NCBI GenBank assembly: GCA_026182355.1
Contig: JAPFBL010000166.1
Coordinates: forward strand, 310,001 to 374,000
Source: Hermatobates lingyangjiaoensis
Lineage: Eukaryota > Arthropoda > Insecta > Hemiptera > Hermatobatidae
Direction: 5' to 3'
DNA length: 64,000 nt
The notes under the pieces are model-generated. The model worked only from the letters and a program-made list of their open reading frames with translations, was not told the DNA's origin and ran no database searches. Of the stretch, positions 11,146 to 22,949 are shown one piece after another (the stretch's first letter is position 1; each line of letters opens with the position of its first letter). Made by a program: the position numbers and the translations under genes.

Positions 11146-13432
11146 AATTCTGAAAAAAAACTAGTGTATAATGAAGAATTTCTTTAACACAATATGATAG
11201 ATTGCATAATCAATGAATAGAATTGCACTAGTGGAATAGAATTCAGTGTAAGATCTACTGTTTGGTTTCTGAATTGTATGAATAAGAATTTCTGAACTCT
11301 ATGAATAGGAGTTTTTACTGATGAGAATCATTAGGTCGGGTAAAATTGCGATGGTCGTCCCAGAAGATATCACACTTATCCAAAGATTGGCCTTTCGTGA
11401 GACCACGTAGTGAACAGTGCACATTGTGAGTCCTAAATGTAGTAAATTATGTTCTTTTAAAGAACTGAAATATCGTTACGCCTAATATAATTAATAGTAT
11501 TCTCATAATGTAAGTATGGAGTATAAATATTAAGTCACGTTATGGCTCATTATATTAAAATGGTAGCCTCTCAGTCTTGTAAGAGTCGGTAGAGGGACTA
11601 ATCTTTAATTATCGTTGAAATGTTGTTATGGTAATATAAAATTATATTGGTAGCTATAAATTTCGTAATGATGGTCTAAATAATAATAGTGATAACATTT
11701 TTGAATGTAGTATAAACTTTTTTAAAATTTAATAAATTTCTATTTTTTATATCAGAGTCGCATCTCTACTCGTAAGCGCGTTACCGAATGGCCCAACAGT
11801 CGAGGGTGTGTGTTGGCTCATAAATAAATATATATTTATAATGTAATTAGCTAGATATTTAATGTTCATGCAACAATCTTAATATTACATCATGTTGAAA
11901 TTGGATTTCTCCAGAATAAAGTGTCAGACGGCATATTAGTGTTATTGGTGGACGTGGTATAAACAACAGAATATGTACGTTTTCATTGTTACCCATATTA
12001 CGACATGGAAAGTGTTATTAAGAAAATGTTTTGAAATGGAACCATCAATGGAGATGGTATAAAGTTTCTCTGAAAAATAGTACTAAAGATATAATTCATT
12101 TACATAACAAAAAAATCAGTCCAACAATGTAACAGGCTATAAAAATAAATTGAAAGAAAAAAAAATGGACATTGAAAATGTTTAATTTACTTGGATGATT
12201 TTTACGGTTAAATCCTCTATTCGTGTTTAGGAGTGATACAGCTAAGACGGAAGCTCAATACTGATTCAATTTTATTTTAAAGAGTTCTAGTCTCTCTTGT
12301 TTTGCCCTTTCTCAGGCACCATCTCGCTTTATAAGCAGATTATTGTAAAAAGAATGAACAAAAAAAAAATAACTAAAAGAAATTGTAAGCAGTAATCCGC
12401 TTACACTCTCCAAAGAATGTAAAGAATAATATCACAAAAAAAAATATAGTCTCGAGAATAAAACAAATGACAGTTATTTCAATATAATTGTTTCGGTTTT
12501 AAACCGGTATAATCTGCCTTACTACCCATATAATATTAACAACTTGAAGTGATATCACTCATGGAATCAATAACAGTGATTCACTAGATTCCTTTAATTA
12601 AATGAAAATACTTACATTATTTTCACTATTATTTGTTAAATGTTTCCTATAATAAAATTGATAGATTTTAAATTACCTAATTCATACCATAATTTTAATT
12701 AAACATACGTATACATACAAGCTGTATATATTAAACTCAACCATCTGAGTCTAGTGGATATTTTAATGTTTAATGATCTATAAATACAAATATCCTTTAA
12801 AAAATGTACATTTTGGTTTAAAATGCGTTGTTCAGAAAAAATAGTTTGAAAAAATCAGATAATATGTTCATAAAAAAAAAGGTAAACATTATTTCATATA
12901 TTAAAGTTAATTAATAAATAATGTAAAATTACAAATAATGTCATAAAATGAACAACCATTACAACATATTAATCTAAATGCAAATCGATCACTTTTTCAA
13001 CCTTCAGATAACGGTATAACCAGACCTATTTATTGGTGTGATTACTGTTTTCTTTTATACATTTCTTTTCTTAGATTTTTTGCCTTATATTATTTTTTAC
13101 AGTTTTAATAAATAATAACTATTTGAAAAAATGTGTTAAAACTTCTTTTACAATAAAGTAAAGAAGTTTTAATCTTTATATCTCTCTAAAACACATACTA
13201 AAATTTATATAATCCCACGGTAATTTCGCAATCTACTGAAATTCTAAATTATAAATTTGTCTAAATTTATAGATCAAAGCGTTCCTGTCGAATTCTAATT
13301 ACAGTTAGAAATAAAATTTAACTAGATACTTTGAATAACAGTCTTAAATCTCATCTCACATAGAATTTTCTGAAAAATAGGATGCAAATTTAAACTCACA
13401 TCTATAAATGAAGGACTGTTCTCCAAATATAC
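11146..13432. other. AT-rich stretch
   Basis: No gene seen. A small hairpin lies at 13135-13172 (arms around TTAAAACTTCTTTTAC). Nothing else recognisable. Confidence 0.5.
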
Positions 13433-13433
13433 T

Positions 13434-13484
<51 letters not shown>
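13433..13484. repeat. (CA)n followed by (TA)n
   Basis: About 9 CA units then about 16 TA units, abutting a family C foldback. Confidence 0.95.
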
Positions 13485-13487
<3 letters not shown>

Positions 13488-13755
13488 CTCAAAAACGAAG
13501 AAAAGCAACACACAGAGAAAAAAACACACTTACAAACTCAAATCAAACAATTTTCAAACTTAATGATCCGTCTTCAAGAGAAAATAGAAAGGGTGACCAA
13601 GCACGCCTGAAACACAACGGCAGGAAACCGTCCCGGCAACCGACCCGAAAATTTGAGTTTGTAGGTGTGTCTCTTTCTCTGTGTGTTGCTTTTCTTCGTT
13701 TTTGAGCTGATTTGCGTCCAGTTTGGATCGCTTTTTTCGAATTTTGAGTGATATA
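13485..13755. repeat. Family C foldback, copy 2
   Basis: Outer arms 13485-13520 and 13674-13709 are reverse complements (CAGCTCAAAAACGAAGAAAA and complement). The left copy reads CTTGAAGACGGAT on the minus strand with an insertion; the right copy keeps only CCCGAAAATTTGAG. Neither core is complete. The segment TCCAGTTTGGATCG at the right edge recurs at other unit borders. Confidence 0.75.
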
Positions 13756-13856
13756 TATATATTCACTGATAAAACGAAATACGATCCAAACTGGACACAA
13801 TACGAGTTCGAGATTAACAAAGAGCAACACACAAAGTAGGGAAACACACTTACAGA

Positions 13857-13887
13857 CTCAAATTTTCGGGTAATCCGTCTTCAGGAG
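13857..13887 (-). ncRNA. Hammerhead-like motif, family C (intact)
   Basis: Minus strand: CTC, CTGAAGA, C, GG-ATTAC-CC, GAA, AATT, T, GAG. Stem I is CTC/GAG, stem II is 2-3 bp, and AATT is a self-complementary stem III candidate. The G of GAAA is present. Confidence 0.55.
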
Positions 13888-13994
13888 AAAAGAGAATGGG
13901 AGACCAAGCACGTTGTAGACGAAACGGCAAGTAACTTGCCGGGTTGGTTACTTGCCGTTGCGTCTACAACGTGCTTGGTCTCCCATTCTCTTTT

Positions 13995-14025
13995 CTCCTG
14001 AAGACGGATTACCCAAAAATTTGAG
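13995..14025 (+). ncRNA. Hammerhead-like motif, family C (core G lost)
   Basis: Plus strand mirror of the left-arm motif, but CCCGAAAA has become CCCAAAAA, removing the residue equal to G12. Predicted inactive. Confidence 0.55.
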
Positions 14026-14078
14026 TCTGTAAGTGTGTTTCCCTACTTTGTGTGTTGCTCTTTGTTAATCTCGAGCTC

Positions 14079-14109
<31 letters not shown>

Positions 14110-14139
14110 TCAAACCACAATAAGAAAATGGGAAAACAA

Positions 14140-14182
14140 GACTAAGATCTTTCAACTGTAACAAGCGGCCTTCGTCAGAGTC
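14140..14182 (-). ncRNA. Hammerhead-like motif, family B, tandem unit 1
   Basis: Minus strand: GACT, CTGACGA, A, GGCCGC...ACAGTT, GAA, AGATCT, T, AGTC. Stem I GACT/AGTC is perfect; stem II holds with one mismatch and G-U pairs. Confidence 0.62.
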
Positions 14183-14257
14183 AAAAACCCAACTCAGTTG
14201 GGTAATAACGTGAAATAACAATCAATGATCAAACCACAATAAGAAATGGGAAAACAA

Positions 14258-14300
14258 GACTAAGATCTTTCAACCGTATCAAGCGGTCTTCGTCAGAGTC
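14258..14300 (-). ncRNA. Hammerhead-like motif, family B, tandem unit 2 (best copy)
   Basis: Minus strand: GACT, CTGACGA, A, GACCG/CGGTT stem II, GAA, AGATCT palindrome, T at the cleavage position, AGTC. All core residues of the hammerhead consensus are present, stem I pairs over 4 bp and stem II over 5-6 bp. The only departure is the unpaired A between CTGACGA and stem II, which recurs as one extra base in every family here. Confidence 0.7.
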
Positions 14301-14423
14301 AAAAACCCAACTGGAGAGTTGGGTCAAAAACAACCCTTACTTGTTTCCCATTCTTATTGTGGTTTAATCATTGATTGTTGTTTCACGTGTTTATGTGAAA
14401 TCTTTTTATATATATATATATAC

Positions 14424-14532
14424 CTGCGGGACTCTTCGCTCTTCGCTCTTCACGCCTCCTGATGACGACGATGGTCACATATCGATGTGAGTTATGTCTG
14501 TGTCTTTCTGTGTGTTTCCATCGTTTTGAATT

Positions 14533-14563
<31 letters not shown>
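14424..14563 (+). repeat. Family D unit with degraded motif, ending in (TA)n
   Basis: CTCCTGATGACGACGATGGTC at 14457-14476 is followed by ACATATCGATG where other family D copies have GAAATATCGATG, so the GAAA box is lost. The tail GTGAGTTATGTCTGTGTC is shared with 50476 and 41598. Confidence 0.7.
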
Positions 14564-14568
<5 letters not shown>

Positions 14569-14649
14569 GTGTTTAGAAATGTTATTAAAAGTATATTTTA
14601 ACTGAAATACTACTCATCATTAACTATAGAGAGTGATACCAGAGCTAAT

Positions 14650-14966
14650 ATTGACTGAAGACGTTGGAGGAATTATAGCTGAATAAGGAAGATGAATTGG
14701 CTGGGAGGGAGTGTCACGGGGCTAGAGAATGTGGATATAGAGACGGGGAGTCGGACCAGAAGGCATGTTTACGGCCCCCACTGTCTCTGCGAAAATATAC
14801 TCGGATGTTTGCGGCTCCTAGTGGACCCCATTGGACCACCATCACAGCGACCCTCTTAGCCAACACATTCCGACCCGATCTCCTCGTCAATCCTGCTCCC
14901 TTCTATAGCCTCTCCGTAGGAGAAACTTTTTCAGCTTCGCACAATGCCATGTTTCATCTCTGTTAG
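14650..14966. repeat. GC-richer island with purine-to-pyrimidine switch
   Basis: Left half G/A-rich (GGCTGGGAGGGAGTGTCACG), right half C/T-rich (CTGCTCCCTTCTATAGCCTC). It contains an 89-codon open frame that looks like chance coding. Similar islands occur at 18740, 21715, 25130, 28395, 31715 and 51420; I could not align them base by base. Confidence 0.4.
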
Positions 14967-15283
14967 AAATACATTGTTAAAAAAACATGTTAATCTTATA
15001 GCATTTACATACACTGAATTCAAAAGTATGTATAATTCAAAAAATATTAATATTTTTCAAAAGAGGCATCACTGAAATTTATCATTATTAGTAAATATAT
15101 TGGTAAAAATTACATTTATATTTATTGATACATTTAAAATTATCAGAACAACAGGTGACATAAATATATAAGTAACTTACTGCAAAATGTGGTGTACCAA
15201 AGATATAAGCTCATTTCTATCACAAACCATCGGAAAACAAATAATTTATATATTATATATATAATATATATGTAGTTATATAT

Positions 15284-15448
15284 ATCAATGATTAAACCAC
15301 AATATGAAATGGGAAAACAAGACTAAGATTTTTAAACCGCAACAAGCGGTCCTCGTCAGAGTCAAAACCCCTCTGACGAGAACCACTTGTTGCGGTTGAA
15401 AGATCTTCGTGCTGTTTTCCCATTTCATATTGTGGTTTGATCATTGAT
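15284..15448. repeat. Family B foldback, 165-bp near-perfect inverted dimer
   Basis: Arms 15284-15361 and 15371-15448 of 78 bp around a 9-bp centre. The right-arm motif (plus strand, from 15373) keeps CTGACGA, stem II ACCACTTGTTGCGGTT and GAAAGATCT. The left-arm motif (minus strand) has TAAAAATCT in place of GAAAGATCT. Both ends border TA-rich DNA. Confidence 0.9.
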
Positions 15449-16199
15449 TGTTATTTCACGTGCTCATGTGAAATTTATATATATATATATATGCATATGT
15501 AGGATTGATATGGTTTGTATTTGTAAAACCAATGTCATTTGTTTTGTCGTTAGTTTGTCAGATTTTTAACTTCATCGGTTTCTTATTTGTTATGAAGAAG
15601 GTAAATCAAAAGTAAGAAGGTAAAATAAACCACATATAGTATTTTTAAGTATATTTTAAGTAGTATAGTATTAGGAATTTAGGTTACATGTCCTCCGTAT
15701 GAACATGTAACTTAACGTTTGTATGTAGAGAATATAATCTTTTGTCTCGCTTCTTTATCTGTAAATACCATTATACCATTATTATACGCACCAAGCCATA
15801 TTTCAGGCCATATCGTATATATCTGTAAATACCACGCTATATTTGTATACATATTTATTACACAGAACCTCTAATATGAAGTTCTTATATATATATTATG
15901 TAATATATATAACTATATAATATATATTATGTATATCTATTAATCGAACCTCTAATAAGAGATGCAGCGTTTACGCAGTATCTTTTGATCACTCCATGTA
16001 ATATTTATCTTTAATACTTGCTTATTTTTAAACTTTGATACAAAGCAGTTTTATAAAAAAATAAAATCTATAAAAATAGTATTTTTTTAAATAGTGCTAC
16101 TTTAAGTGGTATTTTTATTGCTGTTCAATGTGCAATCAATTTCAATAACATTTCTGTGCAGTTATACTTCCCAAAATATTGAGTGGTCGGTCGTTCTAA

Positions 16200-16565
16200 T
16201 TTTCAAGCATAAAAGTAAAAGGTAACATGAACATCAGAAACAAACGAGAGACGCAAAGCGTGATTGTAATCTACTCGAAAACATAATGCTGAGCTCGTTC
16301 ATCTGAAACAAACATGAGTAACAGGATTTCAGACACCAACAATTCGAGCGAGCACTGCTCGAGCCAGACGAACCACTCTCGCTGATTTGAATCTCGGTGC
16401 AGTCCATTACGATGCTAATTATACTGACTACCTTCATCCAAGTATAGTTATTAGACGTCTGTTGGGCCACCTGTTATGTTAATAATTGAATACTAAATAA
16501 ATATAGTTAAAGTTTATACGACATTCATTGACTGTTAGGTGGTACGAATTTTGCCGAGTCTGCTA
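16200..16565 (-). repeat. Unknown interspersed repeat, copy 2
   Basis: Reverse-complement relative of 6730-7140. The 78-codon minus-strand frame here is not kept in the other copy and is not called as a gene. Confidence 0.7.
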
Positions 16566-16577
16566 TGTATATATATA

Positions 16578-16645
16578 TAATCAAACCACAATATGAAATG
16601 GGAAAAAACTGATTGTTATTTCACGTGTTTATTGTGAAATTTTGT
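16578..16645 (-). repeat. Family B remnant
   Basis: AATCAAACCACAATATGAAATGGG is joined directly to CTGATTGTTATTTCACGTG; the part with the ribozyme motif is deleted. Confidence 0.75.
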
Positions 16646-16829
16646 TATTTTTGAATTATATTTTTAAATTTTTACTATGTAGTCATTTAAATTGTTAGTT
16701 ATAGAGATGGCCACAACTGTGATTGAAAATTGTTTAATTTTTATCAATTTAATAGTATTTTCAAATATTTCATGTGTGTAAAAATATTTCATTCAAATGA
16801 ATTCTATTCATAAACTAGGTACATTAGGT

Positions 16830-17037
16830 TGGTTTCGACAATGTTTCTGACGTAAATATTTAGGTTGTAGTGATAGTTTCCCAAGGGAACACATAGACCG
16901 AACATGGCCGTTTATGATACGAAAAAATGAAGATTGATTATGTATTGTGAGTTCTAAATTTTGTCTGACTCAAGTGACATTAAAGTAGGGAAATTTAACG
17001 AGTACCTGACATTGTACAGGCTCTCTGTACACATACC
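16830..17037 (-). repeat. SINE 3' part, truncated
   Basis: Matches the 3' two thirds of the SINE at 18271-18588 (shared CAAGGGAACACATAGACCGA and GACTCAAGTGA segments), ending abruptly near the CCTGACATTGTACAGG block. The tail TTAGGTTG lies at the left. Confidence 0.8.
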
Positions 17038-18270
17038 ATTAATTTCAAACTATTATATTATTCAAGACTCTTCATATGTTGAGTCAGAACACTGATTCTT
17101 CAATACCATGAAAGATAAAGTCAGTTTAAAGTTAATATTGTTAATTTTAATAAACCCAATAGCTATGCGAAGAATGCATGAATTTTAATAAAAAAGTTTT
17201 ACCAAGTACATGAAGTGGTTTTATAGACTGTCTTAAATATAATACTCGTTTAATAACATACAGCTTTCTTGCTTCCAAGGGAGGAATTAACATTTTATTG
17301 GTCTCTTGGAAGCAGACATGTTAGAAAATGAATGCTACTGCAGAGGCTTCATCAAATTTATTCTTGCTGCGTACATCATCATATGGAAATGAGCAATTAT
17401 TTTGTTTATCAGATATATGTCCTTTTACTTATTTATGCTTAAGAATGATAATAGCTATATCTATATAGTTCAAAAGATATTTTTAAAAGATTTACAGAAA
17501 TATCAAAACACGGAAGTTCAATTTAAAGTACATTTCAATATCCTAAAATTGATCCTAATGATTTTAATTTGTGATTAATTCCTTGACTATAGTTTAACTG
17601 AATTACGCAGCTCTTTTTAACAAGCATTTACACGAATTTAATTCCCAAACTATACACAATAACTAGAAAATTACAGAGGTTAAAGAAAGATTAAATAAAT
17701 ATATTATAAAAATAATATTATTATTTGAACCACAGAGGTTTTAAATAACAAATATAGTTTTAAAACAAATCATCAAATTCATAAATTCTCCTTACTTGAC
17801 CAGCATTAGATCAGGACTATCATTCAGAGTGAAATTAATTCTCTCTTGTTCCACTCAGTTAGATGGACAAAATACAAAGAGAATTTATGAGATAAGATGT
17901 TATTTTACTTTATATGTATGTTTATATTGTGTTTAATAAAAGCTGACGCATTATTTTTTATATAATTATAAAGGATTATCAGAGAAAAAGAAGTGGATGC
18001 AAGGCCATAGTGGATTTGACTACGTATCCTAATTAACTGAGGGTTAGTTCTCTCATAGCATATGTACTATTCAATATCGGGAATCTTCTTTGTCCACTTG
18101 GTTTGAGATAATGACCCTAATCTATTATTAACTCTACGCTCCGTTTTAATACGTTCCCAAACAAATGAAAAATATAGATATATAAATAGATAGTTATTAT
18201 GTAGTTTATTATATAGATTTAATAAATGGATAAATTATAAAAGTTGAAGCTGATGATTATGGTATTAATT
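17038..18270. other. AT-rich stretch
   Basis: No gene, RNA gene or clear repeat recognised. Confidence 0.45.
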
Positions 18271-18588
18271 TAGGTTAGGTTGCAGTAGCAGTCTCTCAAG
18301 GGAACACATAGACCGAACATAGACTTTTGTGATACCAAGAAATGACGATTGATTCTATATTGTGAGACCTAAATTTTACCTGACTCAAGTGAATTTAGAG
18401 TAGGGATCATTAACGAGTACCAAACATCATGCAGGCTGAGGGCTCACGGCTTAATTCCTCTACGAGAGACAACATACTCAGATGTATTCACCTCCCATCT
18501 GAATAAATCGAGGGTCAGAGTTGGTAATGAAACTCGGACCTACCAGTCCAGAGGAGAGCACGTTGTCATTGAGCTAACCTGGCCCTCC
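18271..18588 (-). repeat. tRNA-derived SINE, full-length copy
   Basis: On the minus strand the head reads GGCCAGGTTAGCTCAATGAC (A-box-like) and then TAGGTCCGAGTTTCAT (B-box-like). A body follows that is shared with 20549, 29385, 30925 and 16830, and the tail is CAACCTAACCTA. Head plus fixed body plus short repeat tail is the standard plan of a tRNA-derived SINE transcribed by RNA polymerase III. Confidence 0.8.
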
Positions 18589-18739
18589 AATTATGGTACT
18601 AAAAATAATATTCGCATTTATCCAGGTGTTTTCTGATGATGTGCACACAGTTATTTTGAGTGTATATTGTTTTTACTTGTAAACCATTTGCTACATGTTG
18701 AATTTTATTATTACTTTTTTTTCGTGTGTCAAAAGTTAA

Positions 18740-18960
18740 TCTCCCTCTAAAAATCAAGGTTGAAGAGGATTTGGCTGGTGCTAGCCGAGGGTGTGATTGC
18801 GGGTACCCCGGTGCTAACTAACTGCACCCGAGAGACCACATGCCTCTATACCACCCCATCATCGATCTTCATGTAAATATTTACTCCTTCTCTGTTGCGC
18901 TCAAAACATCCCTTAACCAGCTCTGCTTTATTGATTCATACGCCAAACCAGCATTCTAAT
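18740..18960. repeat. GC-richer island with purine-to-pyrimidine switch
   Basis: GGTTGAAGAGGATTTGGCTGG at the left, CATCCCTTAACCAGCTCTGC at the right; central GGGTACCCCGG palindrome-like segment. No coding evidence. Confidence 0.35.
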
Positions 18961-19689
18961 ACAGTTAAACACGTTATTCCATAATAGAAACCTTAAGTAT
19001 ATTTGATTAAGCTTTGAATAATCTTGTGTGCTACATACTCGTAGATTATCGAATTGTATAATTCTACCTAGGCGTAATCTTTGTGCTTACTTAATTCATC
19101 TATCAGTTAATAATACTAACAACAATCGTAACAAAACTTTATCTTTGTTGAATATACAAATATTAATTGCTCATTTTGGCTGTATCATTTATTATATCAA
19201 TACAAATGAAATACACAAAATAATTACTGTTACTTCTTAATAAACTAAATTCATTAGTTTTATAAAAAGTGACTGTAAAAGGATATTATAATGGGGATAG
19301 TATCAAATTTACTTTTCAAATATTAGACAACAAAGTTAACAGTTCTTCTTAAAAGCTATTAACTTTGGCGGATTAGTCTAAGTAGAATCTGCCAGTCAAG
19401 TTGAATGTAATTTCTTATTTCAATTAGCCTGTATTTAATTTACCAAACTATCATAATAGGATACATATATTTATTCATTGGAGAAAGTAATGAACGGAAT
19501 CATCGTGCTGTCTGTCATTTCTCTATAAGTATTTATCTTCCAATTGCTGTCAATTAGTTTTTCATTTAGTGTTTGATGTATAGATTCAGGAAAATCTTTG
19601 AGAGTAACATTTAACTGCATTTTTTTTATTACTTTACTGTAGAGTTTAAAGATCATAAAAAAATGATATCGGAATTTTAACGGCTTTAT

Positions 19690-20100
19690 ATCTTTTGCAG
19701 TTCCAAAGTCTTCTATGTCGGTATGTTGGTATGTGTGTATCTAAAAGTGTTTTACCAGGCTATAGTCCACAATCATTGTTTGATGAAAGTACAGAAATAT
19801 CGCCCGTAAAGTATAAAATAACCTTATTGTTAGAAAAAAATACTCATGATGGGATAGTCACTTTTTTGAACCAACATGTGATTTTTGACAATATTTTTTT
19901 CTTCTAAACTACTAACTTAACAGTTTTAAACTATTAGCACTATCATGAAAGTGACAGAAGCAAAAAGTGAATAAATCCTCTTTTTTTCAATCACAAGAAA
20001 GATTTTGTTTTTAATAAAATATAGCAATTTTGACTTATGACTCAACCTGGTAGCTTGTGAAGAAAATACAACTAATACTGTTAGTCAGATTAGAATGAAA
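19690..20100 (+). repeat. Family I element, strongly diverged copy
   Basis: Shares the order of blocks with 32580-33060: GT-rich site (GTATGTTGGTATGTGTGTAT), CATGATGGGATAGTCACTTTTTT and the TTTTGACTTATGACTCAA block. The 70-codon frame across it is repeat-derived. Confidence 0.65.
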
Positions 20101-20169
20101 TTAAATCTAAAAATAGCACCTTATGTAAGGATGCGTTGAGTAGTTATTTTATTAAAATTTTCGTTTACT

Positions 20170-20260
20170 GTCATTGACACTCTGACGAAGACGACTCGTT
20201 TTGATTGAAAGGATTCAGTCATTTTTCTGATTTTCTTACTCTGGATTAGACGATGTTACT
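20170..20260 (+). repeat. Family B-like unit, diverged hammerhead-like motif
   Basis: At 20178-20229: ACT, CTGACGA, A, GACGACTCGTTTTGATT, GAA, AGGATT, C, AGTC. AGTC pairs with the ACT before the core over 3 bp, and the cleavage-position base is C, which the consensus allows. A related copy lies at 63630. Confidence 0.55.
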
Positions 20261-20548
20261 ATAATCTCGTATAATTTTCATTAAAAATTAAAACTCCACT
20301 GTTATAGAATTCCTTAATAATTATCGTACAGTTCCTTAGTTATTATTCTAAAACGACTATGTTTTTTTCAAGCAATGAAGTTTATGATTACGTTTTTATT
20401 AATGTTTGTTAACTGTCTCATGCCTTGTATTTACGTTCCTGCCTCTTCTCCCCATATCAATAGTAATGTGTCTTAAAACTATGATGTGCTACATATTATT
20501 AATATTAATTAAAATTAAAAATAATTTATGGAAATTGCCAGATTATGG

Positions 20549-20862
20549 GGGGCTAGGTGAGCACAGAGCAGTGTACTCACCTCAGAGGCAGTTGATCCGG
20601 GGTTCAATACTCACTCTCTTCCTCGATTTATTCATGTGTGTGGTGAACAAATCTGATCACGTCATCTCTCAGAGAAGACTTTAAGCCGTCGGTCCTTAAG
20701 CTGTATGATGTCACGTAATCGTTACAGTTTCCTACTTTAAACACACTTGAGTTAAACTAAATTTACGATTCTCAGTGTAGTCGAATATTCATTATGTGGT
20801 ATCACATAGAACATATGTTTGACCTATGTGTGTTCATTGTGAGACCATTCCGACAACCTAAC
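20549..20862 (+). repeat. tRNA-derived SINE copy
   Basis: Head with GGGGGGCTAGGTGAGCAC and GATCCGGGGTTCAATAC (B-box-like), the common body (CACTTGAGTTAAACTAAATT; GTGTGTTC) and tail ACAACCTAACCTA. The head differs from the 18271 copy more than the body does. Confidence 0.75.
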
Positions 20863-21714
20863 CTATGCTACAAGATTATGATTGTCTTTTTAGGTTCTAT
20901 ACAATGCAGATGTCCCTTGAACACAGGACTACGGTCCGGTTCCACTACTAGTGTCACTCGAACCAAGACAGCAACCGAATCAACACTATTGTAATAGATT
21001 TTGTCATCAATTATATGGGCTGATAATGTTTTCTTTACAAACTTTACCACAATCTTCCTGTGAGTCATTATATATATTAGAGCTAAAGAAGTCTAAAAGT
21101 AGTCAAAAAAATAGTGAGTTGCAATTTTCACTGCATTTTTTATTTGTTTTCATGTAAAGACCAGATAAAGCAAATAAAAAGAGATATAAAGTCTGGGCAC
21201 CATTGATATATGTACCATATATGTTGAAGTTATAACCTATGATGTAGTGGCTTTAATCAGTTCTACTTAAAGGTGTTGAAGACGGACAAAAAACAAAGAA
21301 CCCCTACTCCAATCAACGATGAACGGTTGAGTCATTTACTGTGATTTCAATAACCTCTGTGGTACTAAGAATATGCGAGACAAATTCAAATTATTATTTT
21401 TTAATTCAGTATATACATTTTTTATAATGACCATATAACAGAAATTTTATGTCCATTTATGAAACATTAACAGATGGACCATGAAAATATATTCTGTATA
21501 CATGTTTATATAATGGTCTGTAAGAAAGGTTGGAGACCTCTGTAATATATAACAAGCATATTCTTTTAAAATAATGAATAATCTTAGGAAAAATATTACG
21601 TGAAAACTTTGTAAAAATCTAAAACCTACAAATAATTGATTACATGATTGAATGTTTAATGATTGATACATATGCTGGTGAATCATAGATGGACTTGATT
21701 GACAAGTTTATTTG
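20863..21714. other. AT-rich stretch
   Basis: No reliable gene. The 66-79 codon open frames on both strands overlap each other and show no homology I recognise. Confidence 0.45.
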
Positions 21715-21990
21715 CAATGACTAGTGAAGTGAAGGAGTCAGAATGAGATAGATGGTGCGGTGGCAGAGGGAATTTGGTCAAGGTGCGAGGAAGCAGTGGT
21801 GTTAATGATATTGGTGTTGGTTGAAGCAGAGGGTAAATTGATGACTCTTCATATGCGGAGGAAGGAATATTGCTCTAACAGGTGCTGACGGCCGAGATTG
21901 ATGGTGGCCCTATTTGGCCTATTCCGGATTAACTCACACTCCTTCAGCTCAACCATATTCTTGCGCGATTTCTAATCCACTTGTTCTTTT
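21715..21990. repeat. GC-richer island with purine-to-pyrimidine switch
   Basis: Left half GA-rich (GTGGCAGAGGGAATTTGG), right half C/T-rich (CACACTCCTTCAGCTCAACC). No open frame of note. Confidence 0.4.
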
Positions 21991-22915
21991 ACATCGCCAT
22001 TCATATTAAGAAATCATTTCATGCGTTAACATTATATCAGATAATGATCCATATTAGGGCTGGTATTTGATGAACGTCAGATTCCCTATCTCTAAGCATG
22101 GAATCCTGAAGAGGAACCCACAGTAATGCAATGAGCATCTCTATATTAATACCACACTTAATAAATAATATTTCCGATTCTTCATCCTGCTAAGAATATA
22201 ACATATTTAATCGTAAAATATCACAATTACTTCTGATTTACAACAACCTTTATTTATGCAATTCGCCCGAAATGTAAGACTTCTAAGCTACATAACAATT
22301 TGTAGCTGCTAACAATGTGTGTCTTAACGGTTTTAATTTTTAATAATATTTTTCAGAAAGTTATGTCACAATTTGCATATTTCAAATACGACATTAGTTC
22401 TGAAGATGTACTGCCCTTCCAATTCATGGAGGATAAAAAATTAAATCTACTAGAAATATTTTACTGATTAACTTTAAATATTCAACAAGTTATTATATGT
22501 AGCTTTGGGTATCATTCGTCATATCTTAAATAATACTTTCAAATTTGACAGTATCTCAATGTTAGGGTCAAGGGGAATGTAGTTCATGACACGGTCTAAA
22601 GTCTAAGTAGACATGTTTTCAAAAGTATGAATCTCTGTATAAGAGGGGCGATAATTCCTATCAATAAGAGGTAGATTGAAACCTTGGCCCCAATCAGTGA
22701 GTAAGGGTTGTTTATGTGAAAAAAGGAACCTTGAAACTTGTACTCAATCATAATGCGGATAGAACAACGTGCAATTTATCAAAAGAGTGATTGTAGAATG
22801 TATTTGATGTGCAGAGTAGATTGTTTCCATGGAGATAGCAGCAAACATGAATACCTTAGTAGTTATGTTTGTTAGCATATGGGTTATAGGACGTGCACAC
22901 AGATTGAGAAGGAAA

Positions 22916-22949
22916 TTTATGTTTATTAAGTTCACTTAATAAACATAAA
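22916..22949. repeat. Short perfect hairpin
   Basis: 15-bp arms TTTATGTTTATTAAG and CTTAATAAACATAAA around a 4-base loop. It could be a terminator-like or incidental AT palindrome. Confidence 0.6.

Larger units (their letters stand above)
13795..14081. repeat. Family C foldback, long near-perfect inverted dimer
   Basis: Arms 13801-13935 and 13947-14081 (135 bp each) with an 11-bp loop. Each arm carries a family C hammerhead-like motif. The right end runs directly into (TA)n. RNA from either strand would form a very long hairpin. Confidence 0.92.
14107..14405. repeat. Family B tandem dimer plus inverted end
   Basis: Two direct units on the minus strand (starting at 14107 and 14225) have a period of 118 bp, each with a hammerhead-like motif. 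They are followed by an inverted end without motif (14330-14405, plus strand TTATTGTGGTTTAATC), so the block is a mixed direct and inverted array between TA tracts. Confidence 0.88.

Noticed and set aside
14697..14966. 89-codon frame in a GC-richer island
   Set aside because: The island looks repeat-like, other islands do not keep a frame, and the protein shows no known motif.
16234..16470. 78-codon minus-strand frame
   Set aside because: It lies in an interspersed repeat whose other copy (6730-7140) does not keep the frame.
18633..18660. CTGATGATGTGCACAC as a further hammerhead-like motif
   Set aside because: The start matches, but no GAAA box or stem I follows at the right distance.
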